From the NCBI GenBank assembly GCA_024697595.1, contig JAILFK010000032.1, forward strand, positions 1 through 64,000: a DNA stretch of 64,000 nucleotides. The letters are read 5' to 3'. The translations under genes were made by a program, and so were the position numbers. Origin of the DNA: Lachnospiraceae bacterium. GTDB lineage: Bacteria; Bacillota; Clostridia; Lachnospirales; Lachnospiraceae. Of the stretch, positions 8,511 to 15,406 are shown piece by piece (the first letter of the stretch is position 1; each line of letters opens with the position of its first letter). The notes beneath the pieces were generated by a model. The model searched no databases. It saw only the letters and a program-made list of their open reading frames with translations, and was not told the origin of the DNA.

Positions 8511-8654
8511 ATGGAAGAATTTATTAGAGAATATGGCGCATTGGCAATTGCTGTATTGATAGGTGTAACAGTAATGCTTGGAATAGCATCACTATTTATA
8601 TCTCCAACAGGAGCATTCGCCGATCTTATTCATCATTTTGTTTCAATTTTGTAG
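8511..8654 (+). CDS. Micro-pilin-like peptide 2 (47 aa)
   Basis: 47 residues beginning MEEFIREYG, a hydrophobic helix to about residue 33, then a short amphipathic tail ending HHFVSIL. The ATG follows GAGGTGATTTT. It is a close paralogue of the 34-residue peptide 16 bp upstream and resembles the 53-residue peptide at 21488. The conserved tip E-x-I/F-I-x-x-Y-G before the helix suggests an assembly signal, as Glu5 provides in type IV pilins. Confidence 0.6.
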   Translation: MEEFIREYGALAIAVLIGVTVMLGIASLFISPTGAFADLIHHFVSIL

Positions 8655-8669
8655 AAAGGATTTAATAAT

Positions 8670-9164
8670 ATGCCACAAATAACACAACAATTTGGACGAG
8701 TTGTTATAGCAATTATAATCATTTTGACTTTATTTGGTGTGGTTTTTGGAAATTGGTATAGTATTCCTAATTCCTCACAGAAAGTAAACCTGTTTCAAGC
8801 AATTGGAGTTCAAAGCGTAGGAATATCTGATGACTTGGATGCTTCAAAAACTGACACAGCTTCTAAGTATAGCGAGTTCTACGGCAAAGAACCACCTATG
8901 CTTAATGTAAATATCAGCGAATGTAAAGTGAATGAAACATATGCATTTAATGATATGTTTTCTACTGACACAAATAGCAGTTTAATTATAAGTCAAGTTG
9001 ACGATTTGTCTCATAACAATAGTAACAATTATGTTATAACTGATACAACCATTACCTTTAAAGTAGCTGGTCTATACAGAATAAGAGTTATTGCTACCAG
9101 CTCTAGCACTAATTTAAAAACTTCTAAAGACATAACTATTTCCGTTAATACAACGACTTTTTAA
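8670..9164 (+). CDS. Pilin-like protein with extracytoplasmic domain
   Basis: 164 residues starting at ATG after GAAAGGATT. The N-terminus MPQITQQFGRVVIAIIIILTL again has a polar tip ending in (Y/F)-G before a hydrophobic helix, as in the micro-pilins. Residues 30-164 form a Ser/Thr/Asn-rich domain; the C-terminal part (FKVAGLYRIRVIATSS) looks like an Ig- or cadherin-like beta sandwich. I read it as a minor pilin or tip adhesin of the same apparatus. Confidence 0.55.
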   Translation: MPQITQQFGRVVIAIIIILTLFGVVFGNWYSIPNSSQKVNLFQAIGVQSVGISDDLDASKTDTASKYSEFYGKEPPMLNVNISECKVNETYAFNDMFSTDTNSSLIISQVDDLSHNNSNNYVITDTTITFKVAGLYRIRVIATSSSTNLKTSKDITISVNTTTF

Positions 9165-9204
9165 AAGGACTAAATGTTAAGTAACTTTTTATAAGGAGGC
9201 TTAT

Positions 9205-9930
9205 ATGAAACAAGTAATGTACAGTGTAATTTTGGGCGTAATCGTATTGCTTTCGATTATCGGAATCATATCGGTCCAAACAAAAACACATAAGGAAAAA
9301 GAAATAGACGATAGTTTAAATATTGCCATTGATGAGGCGTTAGAAGAGCTATCAGAATCATCTGTTGGAACTTATGAAAGTGATGATGACTTGCTTGCTG
9401 CTTTTGAGCAAATATTATTATCAAAGCTTTCTGTTAAAGGTGATGGCGATAAAGCTATTGATCCTAATTTTCAGATAAAGATTTCTGCAGCTGATGTAGA
9501 TAGCTCAGAAGGTTTTTTAGCTGTTAAAGTTGAAGAACAATTTACTTATCCAAATAACAAATTGGGTAAAATTGAAGAAATTGCTCTTATAACACGAGAA
9601 CAAGAAAACCAAAAGCATACATATAAGATTTCATTTGTTAATCCAAAAGAAAAGCAAGATGAAGTATTAGAAAAGTATAATGTTGCAATTCCAGATGTGA
9701 TTAAGGAAAAAGAAATAGAAGAGGGTAGGCAAATTTCCGTTCCAAGTATTGCTTATGATATTACCAAGCCAGATGGAACTTTAATTTCTTCTACTGTTAA
9801 CAAGTGGAAAGTAGTATCGTCTACTGATGATTCTATTTCAGTCGGAACAGTATATGCTTCTTCATATCTTTCAAAGCTGAAAATCGGAAGTGATATTACA
9901 GGTAACATTGTTTTTGAAGGAGTTTACTAA
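9205..9930 (+). CDS. Membrane-anchored protein of the Tad-like operon
   Basis: 241 residues with one N-terminal membrane helix (about 5-25) and an external domain of acidic, helical then beta-rich sequence. A strong AAGGAGG precedes the ATG. It is the last gene before a terminator at 9929-9962. It could be a pseudopilin or a chaperone-like assembly factor; I do not recognise the family. Confidence 0.5.
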   Translation: MKQVMYSVILGVIVLLSIIGIISVQTKTHKEKEIDDSLNIAIDEALEELSESSVGTYESDDDLLAAFEQILLSKLSVKGDGDKAIDPNFQIKISAADVDSSEGFLAVKVEEQFTYPNNKLGKIEEIALITREQENQKHTYKISFVNPKEKQDEVLEKYNVAIPDVIKEKEIEEGRQISVPSIAYDITKPDGTLISSTVNKWKVVSSTDDSISVGTVYASSYLSKLKIGSDITGNIVFEGVY

Positions 9931-9962
9931 AAAGGGATGCCTAACATTAGGCACCCCTTTCT
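9929..9962. terminator. Bidirectional terminator
   Basis: AAAGGG-A-TGCCTAA-CAT-TTAGGCA-CCCCTTT hairpin with A-rich and T-rich flanks. It separates the end of the + strand Tad-like operon from the convergent end of hicB. Confidence 0.7.
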
Positions 9963-9964
9963 TC

Positions 9965-10183
9965 TTACGCTAAAAATGCATATTCATTTTTCTTTTTAGG
10001 CTTTGGAATATCACGGCCATGTTCCTTTGCTGTTTCTATCCATTCCTGTGCTACAATTTCAAGATTATGAAAAGCTTCTTCTCGTGTTTCTCCATCTGCA
10101 ATACAACCTGCAAATTCTGGCACACTTGCTATATATGCTTTGTCCTCTTCCGACCATGTTATAAATACATCATAGTTTAACAT
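9965..10183 (-). CDS. hicB: HicB-type antitoxin
   Basis: 72 residues starting at the ATG after ATAAGGAGG (MLNYDVFITWSEED). The partial-RNase-H-like HicB fold is indicated by YIASVPEFAGCIADGETREEA followed by an amphipathic helix containing EWIETAKEHGRDIP. This short form has no C-terminal DNA-binding domain. It neutralises the HicA toxin encoded immediately upstream, and it is the last gene of a - strand operon headed by the HAD gene and leader copy L1. Confidence 0.88.
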   Translation of the reverse strand: MLNYDVFITWSEEDKAYIASVPEFAGCIADGETREEAFHNLEIVAQEWIETAKEHGRDIPKPKKKNEYAFLA

Positions 10184-10196
10184 ATCTCTTTCCTCC

Positions 10197-10454
10197 TTAT
10201 TTATTTTCAAATAAGTCTTTATATTTTTCATAAATCATTCTTACTTGCTTCACTTGATATGATTTTGCCATTCCTTTTTTTGGCTGAATATTAATAATTT
10301 CTTCAATATTTGGATGAAAAAATATATAATGATCACCCTTAATATGTTCCAATGAAAATCCAAGGATTTCAAGGAACTTTTGTAATTCATGAAACTTGAT
10401 ATTATTAGTATTCCCGAAACATATCTTTTGTATCAATTTATCCTTTGTAGACAT
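10197..10454 (-). CDS. hicA: HicA-type mRNA interferase toxin
   Basis: 85 residues with the double-stranded-RNA-binding-like HicA fold. FLEILGFSLEHIKGDHYIFFHP carries the catalytic His in the position of the usual G-S-H; here it is G-D-H. HicA cleaves mRNA when free of HicB. The gene follows a good GGAGGAAAG site and ends 14 bp before hicB, in the order toxin-antitoxin. The unit would act as a plasmid stability module. Confidence 0.82.
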   Translation of the reverse strand: MSTKDKLIQKICFGNTNNIKFHELQKFLEILGFSLEHIKGDHYIFFHPNIEEIINIQPKKGMAKSYQVKQVRMIYEKYKDLFENK

Positions 10455-10478
10455 ATTTCTTTCCTCCTCATTTTAACA

Positions 10479-11048
10479 TCACGAATAAACATTCGCAATC
10501 CACATGATTTTTTTATTCATTTCTTGAATAGACTCATTTTTATATAATGAGAACTTTCCTAGATTAGCCCAAGTACCATTGGTGCCATTGATCCCGTTAT
10601 AAAACTTAATACCAACCCCACCTGCTTTTTCCCAACTAAAAAGGTTAGGAGAGTAGTCGTCGATTAGAACTAGCGTTTTATCTGGGTTTTCTCTTTGCAA
10701 AGATTTTATAACCAGCCCTTTATCTGTACCACACGGTACAAAAAATCTGTTAATTCCTTGTAAAGAATGATTGTCCAACCAGCGATTCTTTTCTTCTTCT
10801 GAATATCCGTTTTGATATACTGCAGAAAGAATATTTACATCAAATCCCTGTAACTTCAAAACCAATGCCAAATTAACCATTTTCTCAATTGCAATTCTAT
10901 TTAGCATATAGCCTTTTGATTTCACTTCTTCCAATGTTGCATTGGTATCAAAGTGATTTAAAGTGCCGTCCATATCAAAAAACAGCATTATTTTTTTTGC
11001 AGCAGATGTGACATACATTACATCTTCGTCGTTTTTTATATTTAGCAT
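10479..11048 (-). CDS. HAD-superfamily phosphatase, 5'(3')-deoxyribonucleotidase-like
   Basis: 189 residues. The nucleophile motif DMDGT is at 25-29, and a late motif LIDDYSPNLFSWEKAGG is at about 135-155, as in the NT5C/YorS-type deoxyribonucleotidases. These dephosphorylate nucleoside monophosphates. The start chosen is the ATG following AAGGAGGAAAAAT; an in-frame extension starts inside the leader hairpin and is not credible. It is the first gene after leader copy L1 and is followed by hicA and hicB. Confidence 0.75.
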   Translation of the reverse strand: MLNIKNDEDVMYVTSAAKKIMLFFDMDGTLNHFDTNATLEEVKSKGYMLNRIAIEKMVNLALVLKLQGFDVNILSAVYQNGYSEEEKNRWLDNHSLQGINRFFVPCGTDKGLVIKSLQRENPDKTLVLIDDYSPNLFSWEKAGGVGIKFYNGINGTNGTWANLGKFSLYKNESIQEMNKKIMWIANVYS

Positions 11049-11059
11049 ATTTTTCCTCC

Positions 11060-11205
11060 TTTTCTTGACTAAAACAAAATGCCGCCAAGAGGGCATAAAA
11101 ATAACCAGACAATTATTTGTCTGGTTACTTAAAATGCCTTCTCAACGGCTAGTTAACTATTACTTAATACGGTATTAGTATAATGCCAAATCGTAATTAA
11201 GTCAA
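11060..11205 (-). promoter_or_regulatory. Repeated leader element, copy L1 (promoter + nested hairpin)
   Basis: TTGACT (11205-11200), 17-bp spacer, TATACT (11182-11177), then TAATAC-C-GTATTA near the start point. The outer stem pairs 11149-11134 with 11096-11081; the inner perfect hairpin is at 11126-11103 (AACCAGACAA-ATAA-TTGTCTGGTT). A U-rich tract follows, then the Shine-Dalgarno site of the HAD gene. One outer-stem pair is mismatched here (A opposite C), and the pairing to the Shine-Dalgarno region is weaker than in the other copies. Confidence 0.8.
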
Positions 11206-11211
11206 CAAAAA

Positions 11212-11240
11212 AGAGCTGCATTTGCAACTCTCTTTTGCCA
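11212..11240 (-). terminator. Terminator after the RecD2-type helicase gene
   Basis: On the - strand GAGTTGC-AAAT-GCAGCTC is followed by TTTTTTG. It separates the helicase gene from leader copy L1 just downstream. Confidence 0.6.
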
Positions 11241-11272
11241 AAACAGCAATATTTTGTATCAATATACTGTTT

Positions 11273-13546
11273 TCACGATGCTTTTGCCAAGTCTTTGAAG
11301 GCTAAAATCAACTTTTCTTTCAAGAATGTTTTTCTTGAAAGCGTTGCATTTTGTGAAATTGCAAGATTTATAGCCTCTTTACTAGATATTATTATTACTT
11401 GGTTCTTTGCTCTTGTTACACCTGTATAAAACAAGTTTCTTTGCAGCATAATCTTTGCTTCTATAGGCAAAACAAGGATAACACATTTGTATTCAGATCC
11501 TTGGCTTTTGTGTATACTCATAGCATATGCTAGTTCAATGTCCTTAAAGTTTTTTTGATAAATAATCTTTTCACCTTCTGGGAAAGATACTTTCAGGGCC
11601 TTTTTCCCTTCATTATCTTCAACAACATCTTTGATTACACCAATGTCGCCATTTGTAAAGCCATCACCGTTTTTTGTTACCATTATTACATCATCAACTC
11701 GATATGCCAGCTTAAATTCAATAGGTTCCAATGACGGATTTTTCCCATAGTCAAAACCTATTCTTCGCCTAACCGATATGGTAACTTCTTTTTTATTTTT
11801 GCTAGGCGGATTAAGCCTTGCCTGCGCATAAATATTTAATTCATCACTAGAAGGGCAGTACCCAACAGCATTTTTTAAGTGATGATGAAGCGGTGTAAGC
11901 ATACAGACATTTTCTATACCATATTCTTTCACCTTTTCAACATATAATGCCAATGATTCACTTGTTGCATGATGTAAATTTTTTGCGTGAACATATGCAG
12001 AATCTTTATTGTTAAACAGTTGAAATATGTTGTTCCCTGCAATAATGTTGTTTGCAATCTTAATAATAGATGATTTATCGCTCTGTCTGAAAGTTTTATT
12101 TAACTTTGTAACAGTAACTTGCCCGGACTCTATTATATCCCTCAAAACAGCTCCACACGCCACAGAAGGCAACTGGTTAATATCCCCTTGGAAAATAACC
12201 TTTGTTCCGTTTTTAATGTGTGTAAGAAGATCTGAGGCAACATGAACATCAACCATGCTCATTTCATCGCAAATAAGCAAACCTTCATCTATTATTCGTT
12301 CTGTTCCTTGATAGTTCTCACTATCAAAGATTTCTAGCCTAGAATGAATTGTTGAAGCAACAAGTTTTGTAGCCTCCTTCATTCTCTGCGCTGCTTTTCC
12401 GGTAGGGCAAACACCACATACTGACTTATTTTGCCCGTAGTTTTGCCATAACCATATGATTGCTTCATCAATTGTAGTTTTACCACATCCGGCTCCTCCA
12501 GTAATTACAGAAAAGCCCGAATTTAACGAATTAATAATTGCTTGACGCTGCAAAGGATCAAGCTTAAACTCTTTAATTCCTAGTTCCTTGGCCTTTAGCG
12601 ATTCCCATTCATCAAGCCTTTTGTCAATATCAACTATTTGATAATTAGATGCTTGATTTAATTCTAAGATTCTTTTGGCTATATTAGTTTCATCGTCAAA
12701 GGTCTTTTGCCTAAAAAGCAGATTTTCATAACAACAAATTTCTTTGTCATTTATGTTATCAAGAATAGCTTCTTGAAACTGTTTTTCAGTCAACTTACAA
12801 AGCTTTTTTATTTGAGAGAGGGCAGTAGTATAAGTAATACCACAATCTCCACTCATTTCAGCGTTTGCTAAAGCCATAATTATTAAAGCATTAATTCTTT
12901 GTTTACAATCTTTTTTCAAGCCTTTCATTTTTGCATATTTGTCACATTCTGCAAAATTCATTCCATATTTTTTATAAAGTATATAAGGATCGCTTGAAAT
13001 ATCGTTATAAGAATAACCATCTTCAATAATTTGATAAACCAACGAGGTATCTACATCATATTCATATAGCTCAGACAGAAGCCTTGTACCACTTCTTTTG
13101 TTAATGTAAAATCTCTTGATTTTATTGGTTGTCATATCAGACAAACCAACTTCTTTAATAAGATTTATATTTTGATCCAACTTATCAAAAGTGTTATCGC
13201 CAAAAGTCCTATAAATCTTTTTTGCATTCGCCTGCAATGTACATTGTGAGAAAAACTCGATTATGCAGTTTTTTGACTTATGTAGGTTTTCAGAACAGCT
13301 TTTAATACAAAACTGTCTATCACCTGTCTTTTTGTTTGCTTGCCAATCACCTTCTAACTCATATTCAGCATTAGACAAACCTGTTAAATAATTGCCTACA
13401 CCAATAAATGGTGTGTTTCTTTTGATTCTACCTTTATCATCATCCCCAGATATAAAATTATACAAAACAATGGTGAATCCATTTTTGGATTTTATGTTTC
13501 CTCTTGGATAAATGATATGGTTATAATAACATTTAATTTTTGCCAT
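11273..13546 (-). CDS. recD2: RecD2-type superfamily 1 DNA helicase
   Basis: 757 residues. The N-terminal half has the helix-hairpin-helix-like region of RecD2. The helicase core begins with Walker A GGAGCGKTT at 350-358, then LLICDEMSMVD (motif II), IFQGDINQLPSV (motif III), KLNKTFRQS (motif IV region) and the C-terminal LAYAMSIHKSQGSEYKCVIL and TGVTRAKNQVII. RecD2 is a 5'-3' helicase. The ATG at 13546 is preceded by AGAAGGAGGAAAAT; the upstream in-frame extension lies in leader copy L2. It is transcribed alone from L2. Confidence 0.88.
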   Translation of the reverse strand: MAKIKCYYNHIIYPRGNIKSKNGFTIVLYNFISGDDDKGRIKRNTPFIGVGNYLTGLSNAEYELEGDWQANKKTGDRQFCIKSCSENLHKSKNCIIEFFSQCTLQANAKKIYRTFGDNTFDKLDQNINLIKEVGLSDMTTNKIKRFYINKRSGTRLLSELYEYDVDTSLVYQIIEDGYSYNDISSDPYILYKKYGMNFAECDKYAKMKGLKKDCKQRINALIIMALANAEMSGDCGITYTTALSQIKKLCKLTEKQFQEAILDNINDKEICCYENLLFRQKTFDDETNIAKRILELNQASNYQIVDIDKRLDEWESLKAKELGIKEFKLDPLQRQAIINSLNSGFSVITGGAGCGKTTIDEAIIWLWQNYGQNKSVCGVCPTGKAAQRMKEATKLVASTIHSRLEIFDSENYQGTERIIDEGLLICDEMSMVDVHVASDLLTHIKNGTKVIFQGDINQLPSVACGAVLRDIIESGQVTVTKLNKTFRQSDKSSIIKIANNIIAGNNIFQLFNNKDSAYVHAKNLHHATSESLALYVEKVKEYGIENVCMLTPLHHHLKNAVGYCPSSDELNIYAQARLNPPSKNKKEVTISVRRRIGFDYGKNPSLEPIEFKLAYRVDDVIMVTKNGDGFTNGDIGVIKDVVEDNEGKKALKVSFPEGEKIIYQKNFKDIELAYAMSIHKSQGSEYKCVILVLPIEAKIMLQRNLFYTGVTRAKNQVIIISSKEAINLAISQNATLSRKTFLKEKLILAFKDLAKAS

Positions 13547-13557
13547 ATTTTCCTCCT

Positions 13558-13699
13558 TCTTGACAAAACAAAAAGCCGCCAAGAAGGCATAAAAATAACC
13601 AGACAATTATTTGTCTGGTTACTTAAAATGCCTTCTCAACGGCTAGTTAACTATTACTTAATACGGTATTAGTATAATGCCAAATCGTAATTAAGTCAA
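13558..13699 (-). promoter_or_regulatory. Repeated leader element, copy L2
   Basis: Almost identical to L1: TTGACT at 13699-13694, TATACT 17 bp downstream, TAATAC-C-GTATTA palindrome at the start region, outer 16-bp hairpin with three wobble pairs, inner perfect hairpin, U-rich tract. The 3' strand CCTTCTTG is perfectly complementary to CAAGAAGG that overlaps the AAGGAGG of the helicase gene. Confidence 0.85.
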
Positions 13700-13700
13700 A

Positions 13701-14453
13701 CTAAATATTACTTACGATACATTCGTTATTTTCATTTAAAGGTTTTTCTTTATAGCAAACAAAACCTTTTCCATAATTATTCATAATAACTCTAGTTCCA
13801 TTGTTTAAGTCAATAGCATTTTCTTTCTCGTTAAAGATTCCATTATCACTCATATTTCTTACTTGTTCTAGCGGAGATATTAACTGAACAAATACTTCTT
13901 TTATATTTCTAATTTCATTTTTATTTAGTATTTTTTCTTTTCCTGCCGCTGTTCCAGGCACAGGTCTATAGAATAAATCATATTTTCCAAAAATATCATC
14001 AAATGATATTGATGTATCTTTTGAAAAAATAATTCTTTCAAATTCTAAATCTACAATTCCCCATTGTCCTGTAAGAATATCTGCATTAGAATTACTTTTT
14101 GCTTTTGCAAATACTGGTTGACCACTTAAAAAATGCAACTTATCTATATCAAGTGGTGTAAAATCAGGATCATTAGCCGACATAATAACATTTTTATCTA
14201 CCGGCAACAAAAATTCCTCTTGAACATCATAATATTCTGCAAGTTTTTTTAGAATATTATGATTTGGAATAAAACCTCTTTCCCAGCCAGCAATAGTAGA
14301 ACGAGAGTATGTCTTTCCAATTATTTTCTGCAAATCTTTAACTAATTCTTCTTGTGTTATATCTTTTTCATCGCGAAGTTGCTTTAATCTTTTTCCAATT
14401 AAAACACCATGCTCTGTTTTTTTTCTTTTATAAACTGTTTCATCTTTTTTCAT
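13701..14453 (-). CDS. XRE-family transcriptional regulator with C-terminal sensor-like domain
   Basis: 250 residues. The HTH spans about 17-75 (IGKRLKQLRDEKDITQEELV ... YSRSTIAGWERGFIPNHNIL). The C-terminal 150 residues contain GQWGIVDLEFERIIFSKD, which parallels GAWAIVDATKNELIFSA in the other 250-residue XRE protein at 29023. The two are architectural paralogues and may sense the same signal. A GAGGAGGTT site precedes the ATG and the promoter lies at 14497-14525. It is divergent from the signal peptidase operon and may regulate it. Confidence 0.8.
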   Translation of the reverse strand: MKKDETVYKRKKTEHGVLIGKRLKQLRDEKDITQEELVKDLQKIIGKTYSRSTIAGWERGFIPNHNILKKLAEYYDVQEEFLLPVDKNVIMSANDPDFTPLDIDKLHFLSGQPVFAKAKSNSNADILTGQWGIVDLEFERIIFSKDTSISFDDIFGKYDLFYRPVPGTAAGKEKILNKNEIRNIKEVFVQLISPLEQVRNMSDNGIFNEKENAIDLNNGTRVIMNNYGKGFVCYKEKPLNENNECIVSNI

Positions 14454-14496
14454 AATTCTTTTTAACCTCCTCGAAAAATCCCAGAAACCACTTTAT

Positions 14497-14525
14497 ATTT
14501 TAAGCGATTTAAGATATAGAGTAAA
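14497..14525 (-). promoter_or_regulatory. Promoter and possible operator of the XRE regulator
   Basis: TTTACT, 17-bp spacer, TAAAAT on the - strand. The region 14500-14560 contains TTAAGCGA and, inverted, TCGCTTAA, about 45 bp apart. Such inverted copies between divergent genes are candidates for binding by the XRE protein. Confidence 0.55.
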
Positions 14526-14600
14526 GTGACGATTTATTTCGCATTATTTTCGCTTAATCAACAACGATTATAATTTTTTTAGAATTTTATCGTAATTTTA

Positions 14601-14629
14601 TTGACATTCTTTTGTAATTTTGTTATAAA
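14601..14629 (+). promoter_or_regulatory. Promoter of the 65-aa protein / signal peptidase operon
   Basis: TTGACA at 14601-14606, 17-bp spacer, TATAAA at 14624-14629, divergent from the XRE promoter. Confidence 0.7.
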
Positions 14630-14673
14630 TTTTTTGTAAAAATTTCGTAAAAGCACCTACAAGGAGGATTTTT

Positions 14674-14871
14674 ATGCAAAAATGTATCTTGGCAACAACT
14701 GCCGACAAATATGAACTTCCTATTGCAATCGCCGATTCATTTCTTGAAATGGATAAACTATTACGATTAACTGAGGATAGTTCAGAACAATTAGTAAAAA
14801 ATATAAAATATACTGCCAGGAAGTATCATTTTAAGATTCGAGTAGTTTGTTTGAGAGGAGATCTTTTGTGA
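14674..14871 (+). CDS. Conserved-looking small protein of unknown function (65 aa)
   Basis: 65 residues after a strong AAGGAGG. No membrane helix and no motif I recognise; the sequence is mixed alpha/beta in character (ILATTADKYELPIAIADSFLEM ... YHFKIRVVCLRGDLL). It overlaps the GTG start of the signal peptidase gene by 4 bases, so translation is coupled. It could be a small regulator of that enzyme. Confidence 0.6.
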   Translation: MQKCILATTADKYELPIAIADSFLEMDKLLRLTEDSSEQLVKNIKYTARKYHFKIRVVCLRGDLL

Positions 14872-15374
14872 GAAAAAATAGAATCATTCAACTTGTATGT
14901 ATCTTGCTATCAATTCTTTTTCTTTGGTTCTGCTTAAAAACAGTATTATTGATCAGATTTGTTCCATCAGAATCTATGATGCAAACCATAATGCCAAATG
15001 ATATTTTATTCGTAAATCATTTAGCTTATAAACATAACAACATCAAAAGAGGCGATATAATTGTTTTTTCAGAAGACGGTAAAGATGTTGTAAAGCGAGT
15101 AATAGGATTACCAGACGATATTATTGAGATAAAGCAAAATGTCGTTTATGTAAACGGAGAAGCTTTAGTAGAAGAGTATGTAGTTGGAAACACTGTGTCC
15201 AATATATCTTCTTATACTGTTCCTAGAGATTGTTATTTTGTATTAGGTGACAATAGAGAAAATTCAAATGATTCCCGTTTGTGGGATGAACCGTTTCTTT
15301 CTAAATCAAATATAAAAGGTAGAGTATTTGTTTCTTTTGGCATCCTACCAAAACCTCATATTCACGCATACTAA
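14868..15374 (+). CDS. Signal peptidase I
   Basis: 168 residues. One N-terminal membrane helix, then the catalytic Ser in VPSESMMQTI and the Lys in VVKRVIGLPDD. The late box VLGDNRENSNDSR is typical. The GTG start at 14868 follows GAGAGGAGA and overlaps the previous stop. Type I signal peptidases release secreted proteins from the membrane. A plasmid-borne copy next to pilus and conjugation genes may process their subunits, since no prepilin peptidase is seen here. Confidence 0.88.
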   Translation: MRKNRIIQLVCILLSILFLWFCLKTVLLIRFVPSESMMQTIMPNDILFVNHLAYKHNNIKRGDIIVFSEDGKDVVKRVIGLPDDIIEIKQNVVYVNGEALVEEYVVGNTVSNISSYTVPRDCYFVLGDNRENSNDSRLWDEPFLSKSNIKGRVFVSFGILPKPHIHAY

Positions 15375-15406
15375 AATAAGCTCCTCATATGAGGAGCTTA
15401 TTTTTT
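15375..15406. terminator. Bidirectional terminator
   Basis: AATAAGCTCCTC-AT-GAGGAGCTTATT with flanking A and T runs, between the convergent signal peptidase and VWA genes. Confidence 0.8.
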
